A stretch of DNA of 64,000 nt from Nanobdellota archaeon (GTDB lineage Archaea > Nanobdellota > Nanobdellia > Woesearchaeales > WJKV01). Both the position numbers and the translations under genes were made by a program. Shown one piece after another: positions 41,681 through 50,473 of the stretch (its first letter is position 1; every line of letters begins with the position of its first letter). The notes beneath the pieces are model-generated. The model searched no databases. It was not told the DNA's origin and saw only the letters and a program-made list of their open reading frames with translations. The stretch covers positions 1 to 64,000 of the forward strand of contig JAGLWF010000004.1 in the NCBI GenBank assembly GCA_023133595.1, read 5' to 3'.

Positions 41681-42943
41681 ATGGAGAAACCCGACATAGA
41701 CTTAGACTTTCTAGAATCTAAAAGACTTATAATCGAAAGATTCGAAGAATCTGCAGGCATACACAATTCGCACGGAGGTTTTTTTCTGCATTATGACGGT
41801 CAATATCGATTAGATTATGTCTTGATGAGGATCAAGCAACTGAGTTTGTTCCAGACAGACAGCCAGATCATTGGTTTCCTCGGCACATCACAAGGATATC
41901 AGCCAAAATCAAGGGAGCGAGAGATACGAGGGAAGACTATTGTTAATCGCTTGGAACAATTGGAGCAATTTAGAGATTATATTCCTTTGGACGATTTAGT
42001 ATGTCTTGCAGAAAAATTCAACTTAACTCCTGAAGAGTTTGAGCTAAATTTACACATGGAGAAGCTCATAAAGAATCTTGGTGGTGCCCGAAAAGCAAAA
42101 TTTCTTACTGTCAGAGCTGAAAAATGGAACCAGATTGCTGATAGATTGTCAATGGGTGCATGGTTCCCTGTTGTTGAACTCACGCGCAGAAGATATAAGA
42201 CAAATACTGTCGACAACAGGAGACGGCTCGAAGAGGAACTTGGCAATAATAAGATCAAGACTTTCGAGAAAAAACGCATGGTCTATCTTACTTACGCAGA
42301 ATTTGAAACATTGATCTTTGGTGAAAAACTTGAAGTAGATGAAACAGAGACTGTTCCAAAAAGACTTGCACTTGAGATCACAGCAGAAGTTGCACGGGGA
42401 GAACCAGTGCTTACATTAGTATCGAGCAAAGGAATCAGCAGGTTGCGCAGCAGGATGCTGTACTCTGTTCCAGAACTAGAGAAACTTATATCTGTGGTTG
42501 ATCCAAAATATAATCAGGTTTTTATCCAGCAATTGGTGGATTATGGGATATTGGAAAAGAGATCAGCAGAAACTCCATTGCAATATTATGTTTGGGGCGA
42601 ATCTGCGTATCAATTTGTCAATATGATGAAGAATAATGTATTTGTGACAGATACGTTCTTCACAGACCTTGCAGCAAGAGCTGGAAAAAGCGTAGCTGAT
42701 GTCAAGAAATTGTATGATGAAGGTGCATTTGACAAGTATAAACTTCCAGGTGAGATTACAGAAGAGAAAATTCCACAGAAAGGCAAAGGAAGAAAGAAGA
42801 AAAAACCTCTGATAAAAGAATATGCAGTCTACTGGTTCCAGAAAAAGAGATACAGGATCCCAAAAGAGGAAGCTTTCTTTTATTTCAAGAAAAAAAACAT
42901 GAACAAACTGGTCAGGATAATAAATCCAGAGAAGAAAAAATAA
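41681..42943 (+). CDS. protein of unknown function
   Basis: A 420-residue soluble, charged protein. Residues 55-125 (MRIKQLSLFQTDSQIIGFLG, ... IPLDDLVCLAEKFNLTPEEF) and 280-360 may hold helix-turn-helix-like units, and the C-terminal KEYAVYWFQKKRYRIPKEEAF recalls nucleic-acid-binding modules. There is a Lys-rich hinge (KGKGRKKKKPLIKE) at about 370. No family is recognised. Confidence 0.6.
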   Translation: MEKPDIDLDFLESKRLIIERFEESAGIHNSHGGFFLHYDGQYRLDYVLMRIKQLSLFQTDSQIIGFLGTSQGYQPKSREREIRGKTIVNRLEQLEQFRDYIPLDDLVCLAEKFNLTPEEFELNLHMEKLIKNLGGARKAKFLTVRAEKWNQIADRLSMGAWFPVVELTRRRYKTNTVDNRRRLEEELGNNKIKTFEKKRMVYLTYAEFETLIFGEKLEVDETETVPKRLALEITAEVARGEPVLTLVSSKGISRLRSRMLYSVPELEKLISVVDPKYNQVFIQQLVDYGILEKRSAETPLQYYVWGESAYQFVNMMKNNVFVTDTFFTDLAARAGKSVADVKKLYDEGAFDKYKLPGEITEEKIPQKGKGRKKKKPLIKEYAVYWFQKKRYRIPKEEAFFYFKKKNMNKLVRIINPEKKK

Positions 42944-42948
42944 TTCTT

Positions 42949-43341
42949 TTATTTTAATTTCTTTTCAATGTCAGCTAGTTTCTTTTCGATCTTATCCAAT
43001 CTTTTCCCAATATCTTTCCATGCGTCCAATACTATTTCGTGCGGTGGTTTTGGCCTGAACTCTGGAGGCACTGCTTTTCTTCCACGCAGAAAACTCAAGA
43101 TCTTCTTATCTTTTAAGGTATAATATTTCTTGCCTTCAATCCAATTACTCTCCACAAGCCCAATTTCTGTAAGAATATTCAGGTGGAAATCCACTGTCTG
43201 CGGCTTCTTCTTGATTTCAGCAGCCAGTTCTGACAGGTATTTAGGTTTCTTAGCCAGAACTAGAAGAATCTCTTGCCTTATATGAGAAGCTAGTGCTTTA
43301 TGCACGATTTCATCAAAAACATGCGGTGGGGCTGGTGGCAT
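42949..43341 (-). CDS. ArsR-type winged-helix regulator with C-terminal coiled coil
   Basis: A 130-residue DNA-binding protein: ALASHIRQEILLVLAKKPKYLSELA, KKPQTVDFHLNILTEIGLV and YYTLKDKKIL are the helix-turn-helix and wing. The C-terminus (IGKRLDKIEKKLADIEKKLK) is a coiled coil for dimerisation. The frame opens at 43350, but GATTTATATAG is 27 bases from the ATG at 43341. Divergent from the small gene at 43468, whose control region has repeated boxes. Confidence 0.8.
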   Translation of the reverse strand: MPPAPPHVFDEIVHKALASHIRQEILLVLAKKPKYLSELAAEIKKKPQTVDFHLNILTEIGLVESNWIEGKKYYTLKDKKILSFLRGRKAVPPEFRPKPPHEIVLDAWKDIGKRLDKIEKKLADIEKKLK

Positions 43342-43393
43342 ATCATACATGTATCGGTTTTTCTATATAAATCTTACGCTTCGAGTTTCCCAG

Positions 43394-43456
43394 AAAAGCC
43401 GAAAGTTTTATATATTTCTAGTACTTTCTATATTTCTAGGAAAGCCGAAACGGCTT
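43394..43456. promoter_or_regulatory. repeated boxes between the ArsR-like gene and a small gene
   Basis: AAAGCCGAAA occurs at 43395-43404 and 43441-43450, and TATATTTCTAG at 43411-43421 and 43429-43439, an 18-base phase. AAGCCG-AAA-CGGCTT (43442-43456) is a perfect hairpin directly before the TTGGAGGT ribosome site of the gene at 43468. The TATA box TTTTATATATT (43406-43416) overlaps one repeat. This suits binding by the divergent ArsR-type protein. Confidence 0.55.
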
Positions 43457-43467
43457 GGAGGTAAAAA

Positions 43468-43599
43468 ATGGTAAGACATCCAACACCGCCTCATGAGAGG
43501 CACAGAAGAGGTCCAGAATTCGAACCAACTCATGGCGAGATCATGGACAAATTAGAAGAATTGGAAGCATTTATTCGGGAATTAGTCGAGAGGCGATGA
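43468..43599 (+). CDS. small charged protein, divergent from the ArsR-like gene
   Basis: A 43-residue ORF with GGAGGT five bases before the ATG. It starts MVRHPTPPHERHRRG and ends with an amphipathic helix (EIMDKLEELEAFIRELVERR). The PEFEP and PPHE pieces recall PEFRPKPPHE of the divergent ArsR-like protein. It may be a small partner that forms a coiled coil with that regulator. Confidence 0.6.
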   Translation: MVRHPTPPHERHRRGPEFEPTHGEIMDKLEELEAFIRELVERR

Positions 43600-43663
43600 T
43601 TCCCTTTTATATTTTTCTTAATATTTGAGAAATCTTTTTAAATACCTTCAGATATGATTGTTC

Positions 43664-44578
43664 ATGTTAAGCAAAGAAGAGTATTTGATCGGATTTCATG
43701 CACGTTCTATGGAAGAATTGCTTCGTGTTGTTTCTTTCAAGAAAGTTAATCTGGTCGAACTCAAGCCAGATTATATCCAGAGAAGAAGTAGAGTTTCTTT
43801 ATATGAATATCAAGATGGAAAATTTACAATCAATCACAAAGTAGCCGAAGAAATTCGAGAGATATGTTACAGGCATTATATCGCACAGATCCAGCTTCAT
43901 GTTCCGTTTGAGACAAAGAATGATCCATCTGAAGAAAAAGGATTATGCTACGCAAATAAGGAGCATCACGACACCCTTATTGCAAGATTTGAAATGATCA
44001 ATGAATTATATGAAAAATATAGTATTGGTGCTGTTGCTGTTGTACATCCACCAGCATTTAGATTAGAAGGTAAAGAAGTCTGGTCAATCGATGAAGCAAT
44101 TGCAGCAGGAAGAAAATTCTTTGCGCGATTAGACGCATTAATTAAGGAAAGAAGATACAAATTCAAAGTTGGAATTGAAAATATGGTCAATCCTAAAAAA
44201 AGTGGCTCGTCATGTATTGGTTATCTTCCGAATCAAATTGATAAACTTATTGGAAGAACGTCAGAGATTGGAATAAATATTGATTCTGGTCATAGATTAT
44301 TGGCACACGAGATGTCTATTGCCCGCTTATTTAGTTATGGTGATATTGTGTCAATGCATTTTCATACGAATTCTGGTGAATTTGATGCAGACAGTTATGA
44401 TGACGATGAACACGAGTTTGCAACAGAAAAAAATCACGTCCATTATTGGCGATACATTGCAGGAATAAGAAGAAGGGACACACCAGTTATACTTGAAATT
44501 TCGAGGTCGCAAATGAAGAAACTTTCTGATACAGAAATAGGGATGTATCTCACTCAATTGCGAAATCATATTTGGTAG
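43664..44578 (+). CDS. xylose-isomerase-like TIM-barrel protein (AP endonuclease 2 family)
   Basis: A 304-residue TIM-barrel protein. Strand-end motifs with metal ligands are VGIENMV (Glu), GINIDSGHRLL (Asp, His), VSMHFHTN (His) and VILEISRS (Glu). This is the fold of endonuclease IV and sugar isomerases; which reaction it catalyses is unclear, and the full set of endonuclease IV ligands is not obvious. CTTTTTAAATACC lies 24 bases before the ATG at 43664. Confidence 0.75.
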   Translation: MLSKEEYLIGFHARSMEELLRVVSFKKVNLVELKPDYIQRRSRVSLYEYQDGKFTINHKVAEEIREICYRHYIAQIQLHVPFETKNDPSEEKGLCYANKEHHDTLIARFEMINELYEKYSIGAVAVVHPPAFRLEGKEVWSIDEAIAAGRKFFARLDALIKERRYKFKVGIENMVNPKKSGSSCIGYLPNQIDKLIGRTSEIGINIDSGHRLLAHEMSIARLFSYGDIVSMHFHTNSGEFDADSYDDDEHEFATEKNHVHYWRYIAGIRRRDTPVILEISRSQMKKLSDTEIGMYLTQLRNHIW

Positions 44579-44580
44579 AA

Positions 44581-45171
44581 TCAGGCTTCATAGAATTTAG
44601 TTATTTCTTGCTCTAATCGATCCAAACATCCTTGCGGTGCAACAAATGAAAAATAAGCTAGAATCCGATCATACTTGTGTAACTGCATCTGAGGACCCTT
44701 CTCCCAGAAATAAATAATTGGTTTTTCAAAATCCATTGCTCGTGCACTGATATTTTCAACATCAGGAGAAGGAATTCCCATGTATGCCAGGACAAGTTGA
44801 ACCTGGGGAACCATAATATCATTGGTCAAAACATATGTATCTCGAGGTGAAAGTTCAGTTTTATCTTCTGGGGATCCTACAAATTTATGCGGAAGAAAAG
44901 CTTTGTGCCCAAGTCTATCACAGAGTTCTCCAATAGCTTCGTAAAACATAGCTTTATTTCTTGTTCCCTGTTGACTAAGATCATGTGCAAGAAGAATTTC
45001 AAACTGATTAAAATCTCCACCAACAAAAGTCCTTAAAAACTTCCACCTATCAACCTCATGATCTAAATCAAGGTCTGGGTTCATTGCGCATATCTCCAGA
45101 AATTTAAGTAGATTTCTATCTTTAGGATCTAATCCATGCCCTCGAATAAATTCTTCAACTTCTTTTCCCAT
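44581..45171 (-). CDS. possible nucleoside-deoxyribosyltransferase-fold protein
   Basis: A 196-residue protein. From about residue 50 the layout recalls nucleoside 2-deoxyribosyltransferases: FEILLAHDL, then FYEAIGELCDRLGHKAFLPHKF, then a segment with Asp/Asn, and EKPIIYFWEKG near the end. The usual catalytic Glu in GTxxE is not obvious. GTTTTATATATT on the minus strand is 28 bases from the ATG. I consider this a weak assignment. Confidence 0.45.
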   Translation of the reverse strand: MGKEVEEFIRGHGLDPKDRNLLKFLEICAMNPDLDLDHEVDRWKFLRTFVGGDFNQFEILLAHDLSQQGTRNKAMFYEAIGELCDRLGHKAFLPHKFVGSPEDKTELSPRDTYVLTNDIMVPQVQLVLAYMGIPSPDVENISARAMDFEKPIIYFWEKGPQMQLHKYDRILAYFSFVAPQGCLDRLEQEITKFYEA

Positions 45172-45204
45172 AGAAAAGTAGGATTGCAGCGAATATATAA
45201 AACT

Positions 45205-47145
45205 TTACTTTGTCGTCATAACCCAGACACCATTCCATTCTTTTGGCGGGGGTGTTCGTTTGAATCTTCTGCATCGTTCGGCAAAGACTTCTGCAGCCAC
45301 ATCTTTTTTGATTTTAAGTGCATTTCTAAATTCTTTAAGTGCATTTTCCCACCTCTTGTTCAGATAGTTTTCTAGACCTGCTTCGTAAGCAGAGATCAAT
45401 TCATAATCATCTTTCTTCACATCCTCTTTTCGGCCCACAAGTTCGTAGATAAATATCGGCCTCTTTTTTCCTTTGACAGCGACGAGATCCAATTTTCGTG
45501 TCACGAATTTGTCGGCAACGCGTTTCTGTGTGTTTTCACTGATGACAATCTCTACTCCGTATTGTTTTGTTATTCCCTCTAATCGTGAACCTAAATTGAT
45601 TGTATCTCCGATCGCAGTGTAATCAAAACGATCATAAGAACCTAGATTGCCAATGACAGCTTTTCCAGTATTCAGTCCGATTCCGACGCGGATCTCTGGG
45701 AAACCTTCTTGTTTCCATTTCTTGCGCAGTTCCCGAAGATCTTTTGCCATGTCAATTGCTGTCGAACATCCTAGTATTGCGTGATTTGGCTGGTCCAGTG
45801 GCGCTCCCCAGAATGCCATGATCGCATCCCCAATATATTTGTCAACAACACCTTGATGATTAAGGATGATCTTTGTCATTGCACTGAGATATTCATTCAA
45901 GACATGAACTAATTTTTCTGGTGTAATCTCTTCTGATATTGTTGTAAATCCCCGGATGTCAGAGAAAAACACAGTGATCTCTCTTTTCTGCCCTCCAAGT
46001 TTCAAGAGCGAAGGGTTTTTCAGAAGTTCCTCGATGACAACTGGCGAAACATACTTGCCGAACATGTTATGCAATTCTTTTTTTGATTTTTTCTCAGACA
46101 TGTAGAAATAAAGTATTGTGATTGTATAAGTCAGGCCGATTGCAATCGGAACATACAATATGTTCATGATTACCCCAAAATTAAACGCGTAAATAGCAAG
46201 AAAGATGTACGCCACGCCGAGCACAGCAGCAGTAATTGAGGCACTGAATATATGCATCTTCCAGATGATAATGGCTGTAAGCAATGCAGCGATGAAAATC
46301 AACAATATGATTGATAATACTGACTGTTGTCTAAGAAAGTCTTTCAGTATCATTGTCTGGATTGTGTTTGCATGCACTTCAACTCCAGGCATTGCTTTTC
46401 CAGCAGAAGTCGGAACAAAAGATTCGTCGTGCAGGTCCGGGGCAGTCGCTCCTATCAAGACTAATTTATCTTCAAACTCAGACTTGTCAACCCGATCATT
46501 AATCAAATCAGTAAAAGAATACTGTCTGAAACTTCCGGGTTTGTCTACAAAATTTATCAGGAACCGGTTCGCCTTTTCTATTTCTTTTTTCCAGTAATGC
46601 TTGTGAACAACGTATGCAAAATTATCATACTCGTCGCTGATATCCATGTTTACGCTTCTGCTTATTCCATCTGCATCAGTGATGATATTGACATAACCTA
46701 GATCCGTATCTTGATTGATATTTTCAACTGGAAGAAGCAGGTCTTTTCCAACAACTCGTCCATCCTCAATAATAAACTTGGTATATTCAATTGGGATTAC
46801 AACATTTCCAGCACGTCTGATCGCTTCGCCAAAAATAATATCTTTCTCTTCCTCTTCTGATTCTTCAAAGAATGCAACATCTATTCCAACAGTCTTTGCT
46901 CCAGAGAGAAAATCAACCACTTCTGCAAACTTGTCCCTGTCCCAGGGCCAGCGGCCTATCTCCTGCAAACTTTTGTCGTCGATCGCAATAAGAATTATGC
47001 TATCCAATGGAGTTTTTCCTCCATAAAGATTATCACTAAGTTTTAATTGAATATTAGACAAGAAACCAATAGAAAAAAGTAAAGAGCAAATTATTGCGCA
47101 TAGTAGCGCAATGCCAATGCATTTGCCTAATCTGCTTTTGATCAT
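45205..47145 (-). CDS. CHASE2-domain class III adenylate cyclase
   Basis: A 646-residue membrane receptor cyclase: an N-terminal membrane helix, an extracytoplasmic CHASE2 sensor (IILIAIDDKSLQEIGRWPWDR, ... VGIDVAFFEE), three further helices at about residues 277-355, and a cyclase domain with FFSDIRGFTT and YIGDAIMAF (metal Asp pair). The adenine-selecting Lys (VDKYIGD) and Thr (DYTAIGD) and the catalytic NLGSR are present, so cAMP formation is predicted; Thr in this place is typical of class IIIb enzymes. The C-terminus is TPR-like. It starts two bases after the FecR gene. This architecture is common in bacteria. Confidence 0.9.
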   Translation of the reverse strand: MIKSRLGKCIGIALLCAIICSLLFSIGFLSNIQLKLSDNLYGGKTPLDSIILIAIDDKSLQEIGRWPWDRDKFAEVVDFLSGAKTVGIDVAFFEESEEEEKDIIFGEAIRRAGNVVIPIEYTKFIIEDGRVVGKDLLLPVENINQDTDLGYVNIITDADGISRSVNMDISDEYDNFAYVVHKHYWKKEIEKANRFLINFVDKPGSFRQYSFTDLINDRVDKSEFEDKLVLIGATAPDLHDESFVPTSAGKAMPGVEVHANTIQTMILKDFLRQQSVLSIILLIFIAALLTAIIIWKMHIFSASITAAVLGVAYIFLAIYAFNFGVIMNILYVPIAIGLTYTITILYFYMSEKKSKKELHNMFGKYVSPVVIEELLKNPSLLKLGGQKREITVFFSDIRGFTTISEEITPEKLVHVLNEYLSAMTKIILNHQGVVDKYIGDAIMAFWGAPLDQPNHAILGCSTAIDMAKDLRELRKKWKQEGFPEIRVGIGLNTGKAVIGNLGSYDRFDYTAIGDTINLGSRLEGITKQYGVEIVISENTQKRVADKFVTRKLDLVAVKGKKRPIFIYELVGRKEDVKKDDYELISAYEAGLENYLNKRWENALKEFRNALKIKKDVAAEVFAERCRRFKRTPPPKEWNGVWVMTTK

Positions 47146-47147
47146 TT

Positions 47148-48134
47148 CTATCTTCTTATAACTTCTCTATCAACCTCTCGGATCGGTTCTGGAGCTGGAG
47201 CTGGCTCCCGAACTGGTTCATCCTCTTTTTCTGGTTCTCTCTCTTCAACTCTCTTCCGAATTCGAAGCAGATCTTCTCTAGTAAAGTCTCCTGCTTCGAC
47301 TTTCTCGATCATCCTGTTTGTCTTGATCACTTCTTCTGTCATTCTTCGAACTTTTCTTATCGCTTCCATCTTGACTGGTGCTTTTGCTTCGATCTCGTCA
47401 AGATTAGCCTCCCCTCTGTCAACTTTCTCAAGACCTCGTGTTATATCCTCATCACTGAAATCATGTGTTTTCTTTGCGATATTCACCATAAATCTTTTCT
47501 TCTCAATCTCTCGTTCACGCAATAGCTTGATATGCTTGACAACTTTTCTCATTCTCATTGCGATTCTTGCTCTCTCTTCTTCTGTGATCTCTTCATCAAA
47601 CAATTCTCCGTCACGAAGAATAGCTTTCCTTCCCTGCATGATTCTTTTCACTATATCTCCGCGCTTGACTTCAACCTCTCCTTCACCAACAACAACTGAT
47701 TCCATGTTTATACCAAAGCCAGTGCCTCGTACTGTAGCAACTGTGTTTGGAGTTTCAACAGAATACTCTCCTATTCCAGCCATTCCAGTGAATTTGTTCC
47801 AGGTAGAACCAGATTCCTGCTTTACTTTCACATTTTCTTTGTTCAAGTTAGCGATTGCGACTTCTGTTTCTGAATCCAGATTTATGATAACACTTTCGTG
47901 CAGGATAATAGTTGCTTCTGAATCTGCTCCAGTCTTCACTTTGTCATCCAAATCTAAGTCCATATCATCAACAGCAGGCTTCCATCCACTGCCTGTGTTA
48001 ACCATGACCTCTCCAGACTCAATGTTCAGGAAGGCAACTCTGGTCGCGCTTCCTGTTATTGAGAAATACCCAATACCCCCTATCAGGATTATGATAATGA
48101 ATATAGCTAATGAAATATACTTGAATTTTTTCAT
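47148..48134 (-). CDS. FecR-domain membrane protein
   Basis: A 328-residue protein with one N-terminal membrane helix (YISLAIFIIIILIGGIGYF), a FecR-type beta domain (residues 38-175: GEVMVNTGSGWKPA, VETPNTVATVRGTGFGI, GEGEVEVKRG) and a helical charged tail ending in Pro-rich repeats. FecR/CHASE2-cyclase gene pairs are frequent in bacteria. GGGGGTG lies a few bases before the ATG, and it heads the operon with the cyclase. Confidence 0.85.
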   Translation of the reverse strand: MKKFKYISLAIFIIIILIGGIGYFSITGSATRVAFLNIESGEVMVNTGSGWKPAVDDMDLDLDDKVKTGADSEATIILHESVIINLDSETEVAIANLNKENVKVKQESGSTWNKFTGMAGIGEYSVETPNTVATVRGTGFGINMESVVVGEGEVEVKRGDIVKRIMQGRKAILRDGELFDEEITEEERARIAMRMRKVVKHIKLLREREIEKKRFMVNIAKKTHDFSDEDITRGLEKVDRGEANLDEIEAKAPVKMEAIRKVRRMTEEVIKTNRMIEKVEAGDFTREDLLRIRKRVEEREPEKEDEPVREPAPAPEPIREVDREVIRR

Positions 48135-48211
48135 ATAAACACCCCCAGATACTAATAAGGCAGATTTTAAGCTATATAAATGCTTTGATTGAGTATGTCA
48201 TCCCCTATAAG

Positions 48212-48222
48212 GGACAATGTCC
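48212..48222. promoter_or_regulatory. GGACA-A-TGTCC palindrome before the lipoprotein gene
   Basis: A perfect 11-base palindrome six bases upstream of the TATA box CTTTATAAG (48228-48236). The same half-sites occur in front of the genes at 21829 and 49845. Confidence 0.45.
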
Positions 48223-48258
48223 ATAACCTTTATAAGAGACACTTATCTATGATTTTAT

Positions 48259-49401
48259 ATGGGAATCTGGCGAATATTAGGCGGAGCAGGAATTGCATGG
48301 GCACTCCTCAGCGGATGTGGCGGAGATGATGCTCTAGAGGATAGAGTAGCTCAGAGCCAAAAAGCAAAAATCAAAGAACAAATCGAAGAAGAGTTGAAGA
48401 TCATGCGTGCTAGCATTCTAAGTTATCTTGCACAACCAAGTTTTACTAGTTCTGATTTTATGAATCAGATAACAGGAATAGATGCAAGAATGGAAATGAT
48501 TGAATTAGGCGACCGTATGGTTTACATGTCAATTCCAAGTGATAATGATTACAACGAAGCAGCTCAAAAATTGTCAGTAGACCCAAACAGTGTAGAATGG
48601 GGACAATTGGATGATGAGGGTAATTTAGTTTTAGGACCATATGTACTTAACAAAGATGATGTTTATTTTATGAGAGTTCCAATAGATGATTTCAAGATTG
48701 ATCCTGAAACTAGAGTAAAGATCAATTATAAAAATGTTCTTAACTATGATATCTCTATGGATGAACTTAATGATTTTATAATTAACAAGAGTATCTATGG
48801 TGGATTGCTGAATGTATATGCAGGAGATAATCCAACTGGCATACCAAGACAGTTTGCAAACCACGGTGTTATGGTTGCGAGGAAGGGAGAGTCTTCACTA
48901 CAGAGATTTGTCTCTCGATTACTCAAAGGATGCAAAACTAATGAACAGAAAGCACAACGATTATTAGATTTTGTAACTCTAGGGATTGAATTTGACGAGA
49001 CTGCAAATGACAATGGAGACACATTGAAAAGACCAAATGAAGTGTTGATGACAAAAAAAGCTGATTGCAGTGGAAAATCAATTTTACTGGCATCTCTTTA
49101 CGAGCAGACAGGTCTAGATTATTTCTTTCTCTACACTAAAGACCATATCACAGTAGCTGTTGCTGGTGACTTCAAGAATGAAAATGATCTTTGTTTTGAA
49201 TTTAAAGATAAAAATTATTTTATCGCAGAAGCAACATACGGAGACGTACTACCAAATGGGAAAGTAATACCAGGAAGATTTGTAATTGGTAAGAGCGAAC
49301 AAATTGAAAACCCTACCGAAGGTATGATAGGTTACCAAATGCCAGGAGAGGATGCTCCAGTTTTTAACATGAGTACTGGTAAAGCTTACCCTTTTAGATA
49401 A
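48259..49401 (+). CDS. lipoprotein with transglutaminase-like domain
   Basis: A 380-residue exported protein: lipobox IAWALLSGC (Cys20), a helical linker, and a transglutaminase-like domain with KKADCSGKSILLASLYEQ (Cys), KDHITVAVAG (His) and YFIAEATYGD (Glu or Asp). It probably acts on peptides or envelope proteins outside the cell. Divergent from the FecR-cyclase operon, with a palindromic box at 48212. Confidence 0.75.
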   Translation: MGIWRILGGAGIAWALLSGCGGDDALEDRVAQSQKAKIKEQIEEELKIMRASILSYLAQPSFTSSDFMNQITGIDARMEMIELGDRMVYMSIPSDNDYNEAAQKLSVDPNSVEWGQLDDEGNLVLGPYVLNKDDVYFMRVPIDDFKIDPETRVKINYKNVLNYDISMDELNDFIINKSIYGGLLNVYAGDNPTGIPRQFANHGVMVARKGESSLQRFVSRLLKGCKTNEQKAQRLLDFVTLGIEFDETANDNGDTLKRPNEVLMTKKADCSGKSILLASLYEQTGLDYFFLYTKDHITVAVAGDFKNENDLCFEFKDKNYFIAEATYGDVLPNGKVIPGRFVIGKSEQIENPTEGMIGYQMPGEDAPVFNMSTGKAYPFR

Positions 49402-49420
49402 ACATATTTAGAAAAAATAA

Positions 49421-49684
49421 TTATTCTATTTTTACTTCTTTTCCGATTGCCTGGCCTGGCATGCCTCTCTCGAAAATAACTCGCACAGCGCCTTTATTGC
49501 CATGTGCAGCAGAAATCTTACCGACAATTTGCTTCTTCTCTTTACCTTCTGTTGTGAATATAACTTTCTTCCCTACTAATTTCTCTGCTTTTGCTTTAGA
49601 ATCACTGCCTGCTACTAGCACAATCATCTGATTGTCCTTTTGCCTTGTTCTACTCTTTCTGAAGTTTGCTATTTGTGCTTTCAT
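49421..49684 (-). CDS. rpl35ae: 50S ribosomal protein eL33 (L35Ae)
   Basis: An 87-residue protein with LVGKKVIFTTEGKEKKQIVGKI and GAVRVIFERGMPGQAIGKEVKI, the L35Ae signature; the length is normal. CTTTAAATACC on the minus strand is 27 bases before the ATG. A eukaryote/archaea-specific protein supporting the archaeal call. Confidence 0.92.
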   Translation of the reverse strand: MKAQIANFRKSRTRQKDNQMIVLVAGSDSKAKAEKLVGKKVIFTTEGKEKKQIVGKISAAHGNKGAVRVIFERGMPGQAIGKEVKIE

Positions 49685-49790
49685 ATCCTCAGATATTTAG
49701 AAGTGGTATTTAAAGGTATTCCTAGATTGAATCCTTTATAAATAGATCCGCATAACCTTTATAAATATCCTCAAGCATAGTATATGATAT

Positions 49791-49812
49791 AAATGTCCTA
49801 TTTTGGACATTT
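49791..49812. promoter_or_regulatory. 22-base palindromic operator before the Fis-HTH regulator
   Basis: AAATGTCC-N6-GGACATTT, eight-base perfect arms, overlapping the TATA-like TTTTTAAAG at 49809-49817. Two copies of CCTTTATAAATA lie just upstream (about 49732-49744 and 49756-49767). It is well placed for autorepression of the gene at 49845. Confidence 0.6.
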
Positions 49813-49844
49813 TTAAAGAAAATTCATATATAAAATCTGACAAA

Positions 49845-50468
49845 ATGGTCTCACTTGAACGTATAACCCAAAGAAAGGAGCGGATCGCGCCAGTCGTAGA
49901 AAAAGAGATGGAGCGCTTCCTAGGTGTCAGTGTCAAGCAGATCAATGAGGATATTTCTAACAAACTGATCTCAGGCAATATGGATTTTGAGATTGATCTC
50001 TTAATCAAATTCAAGAAGGCCAAAGAGCTGTTCAAGAAAGAATTCTTGATCAGATTATTACAATATACAAACGGAAACATAAGTGAGGCTGCACGGATCG
50101 CTGCGATTGACAGGAGATCTATCCACAGACTGATCCAGAAGTTCAAATTAAAGGTCGAGGGTTTCAGGGATCAGCCGTATTTCTTTGAAGAAGACAAGAA
50201 AGAGATGTATGTAAGGAATGTTGTTGAAAAAATATTAGACAAATATCAATTGACAAAAGAATTACAGGTCGATGAAGAAACAGCTAAGAACATAACAAAA
50301 AGATTGCCTGACATCAGGGTTACTTTTGAAGAAGCTATAGATCTGTTTGAGAAAGCATATTTAGAAGAGGCTCTGAAAGAGCACGGTGACATAACAAAAG
50401 CTGCAAGAGCAGTTGGTTTACGATACGAAACTCTGCACAAGAAAGCAAAAGAGCACGGTTTGAGGTAA
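49845..50468 (+). CDS. regulator with two Fis-type helix-turn-helix domains
   Basis: A 207-residue protein. Two Fis-type DNA-binding units are visible: FLIRLLQYTNGNISEAARIA with IDRRSIHRLIQKFKL (about residues 67-103) and LEEALKEHGDITKAARAVGL with RYETLHKKAKEHGLR at the C-terminus. Fis-type HTH is typical of bacterial NtrC-like proteins; no AAA+ domain is present. The frame can open from TTG 49803 inside the operator, but the TATA position favours ATG 49845. It heads a cluster with a lipoprotein and an FHA protein. Confidence 0.75.
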   Translation: MVSLERITQRKERIAPVVEKEMERFLGVSVKQINEDISNKLISGNMDFEIDLLIKFKKAKELFKKEFLIRLLQYTNGNISEAARIAAIDRRSIHRLIQKFKLKVEGFRDQPYFFEEDKKEMYVRNVVEKILDKYQLTKELQVDEETAKNITKRLPDIRVTFEEAIDLFEKAYLEEALKEHGDITKAARAVGLRYETLHKKAKEHGLR

Positions 50469-50473
50469 ATGAA

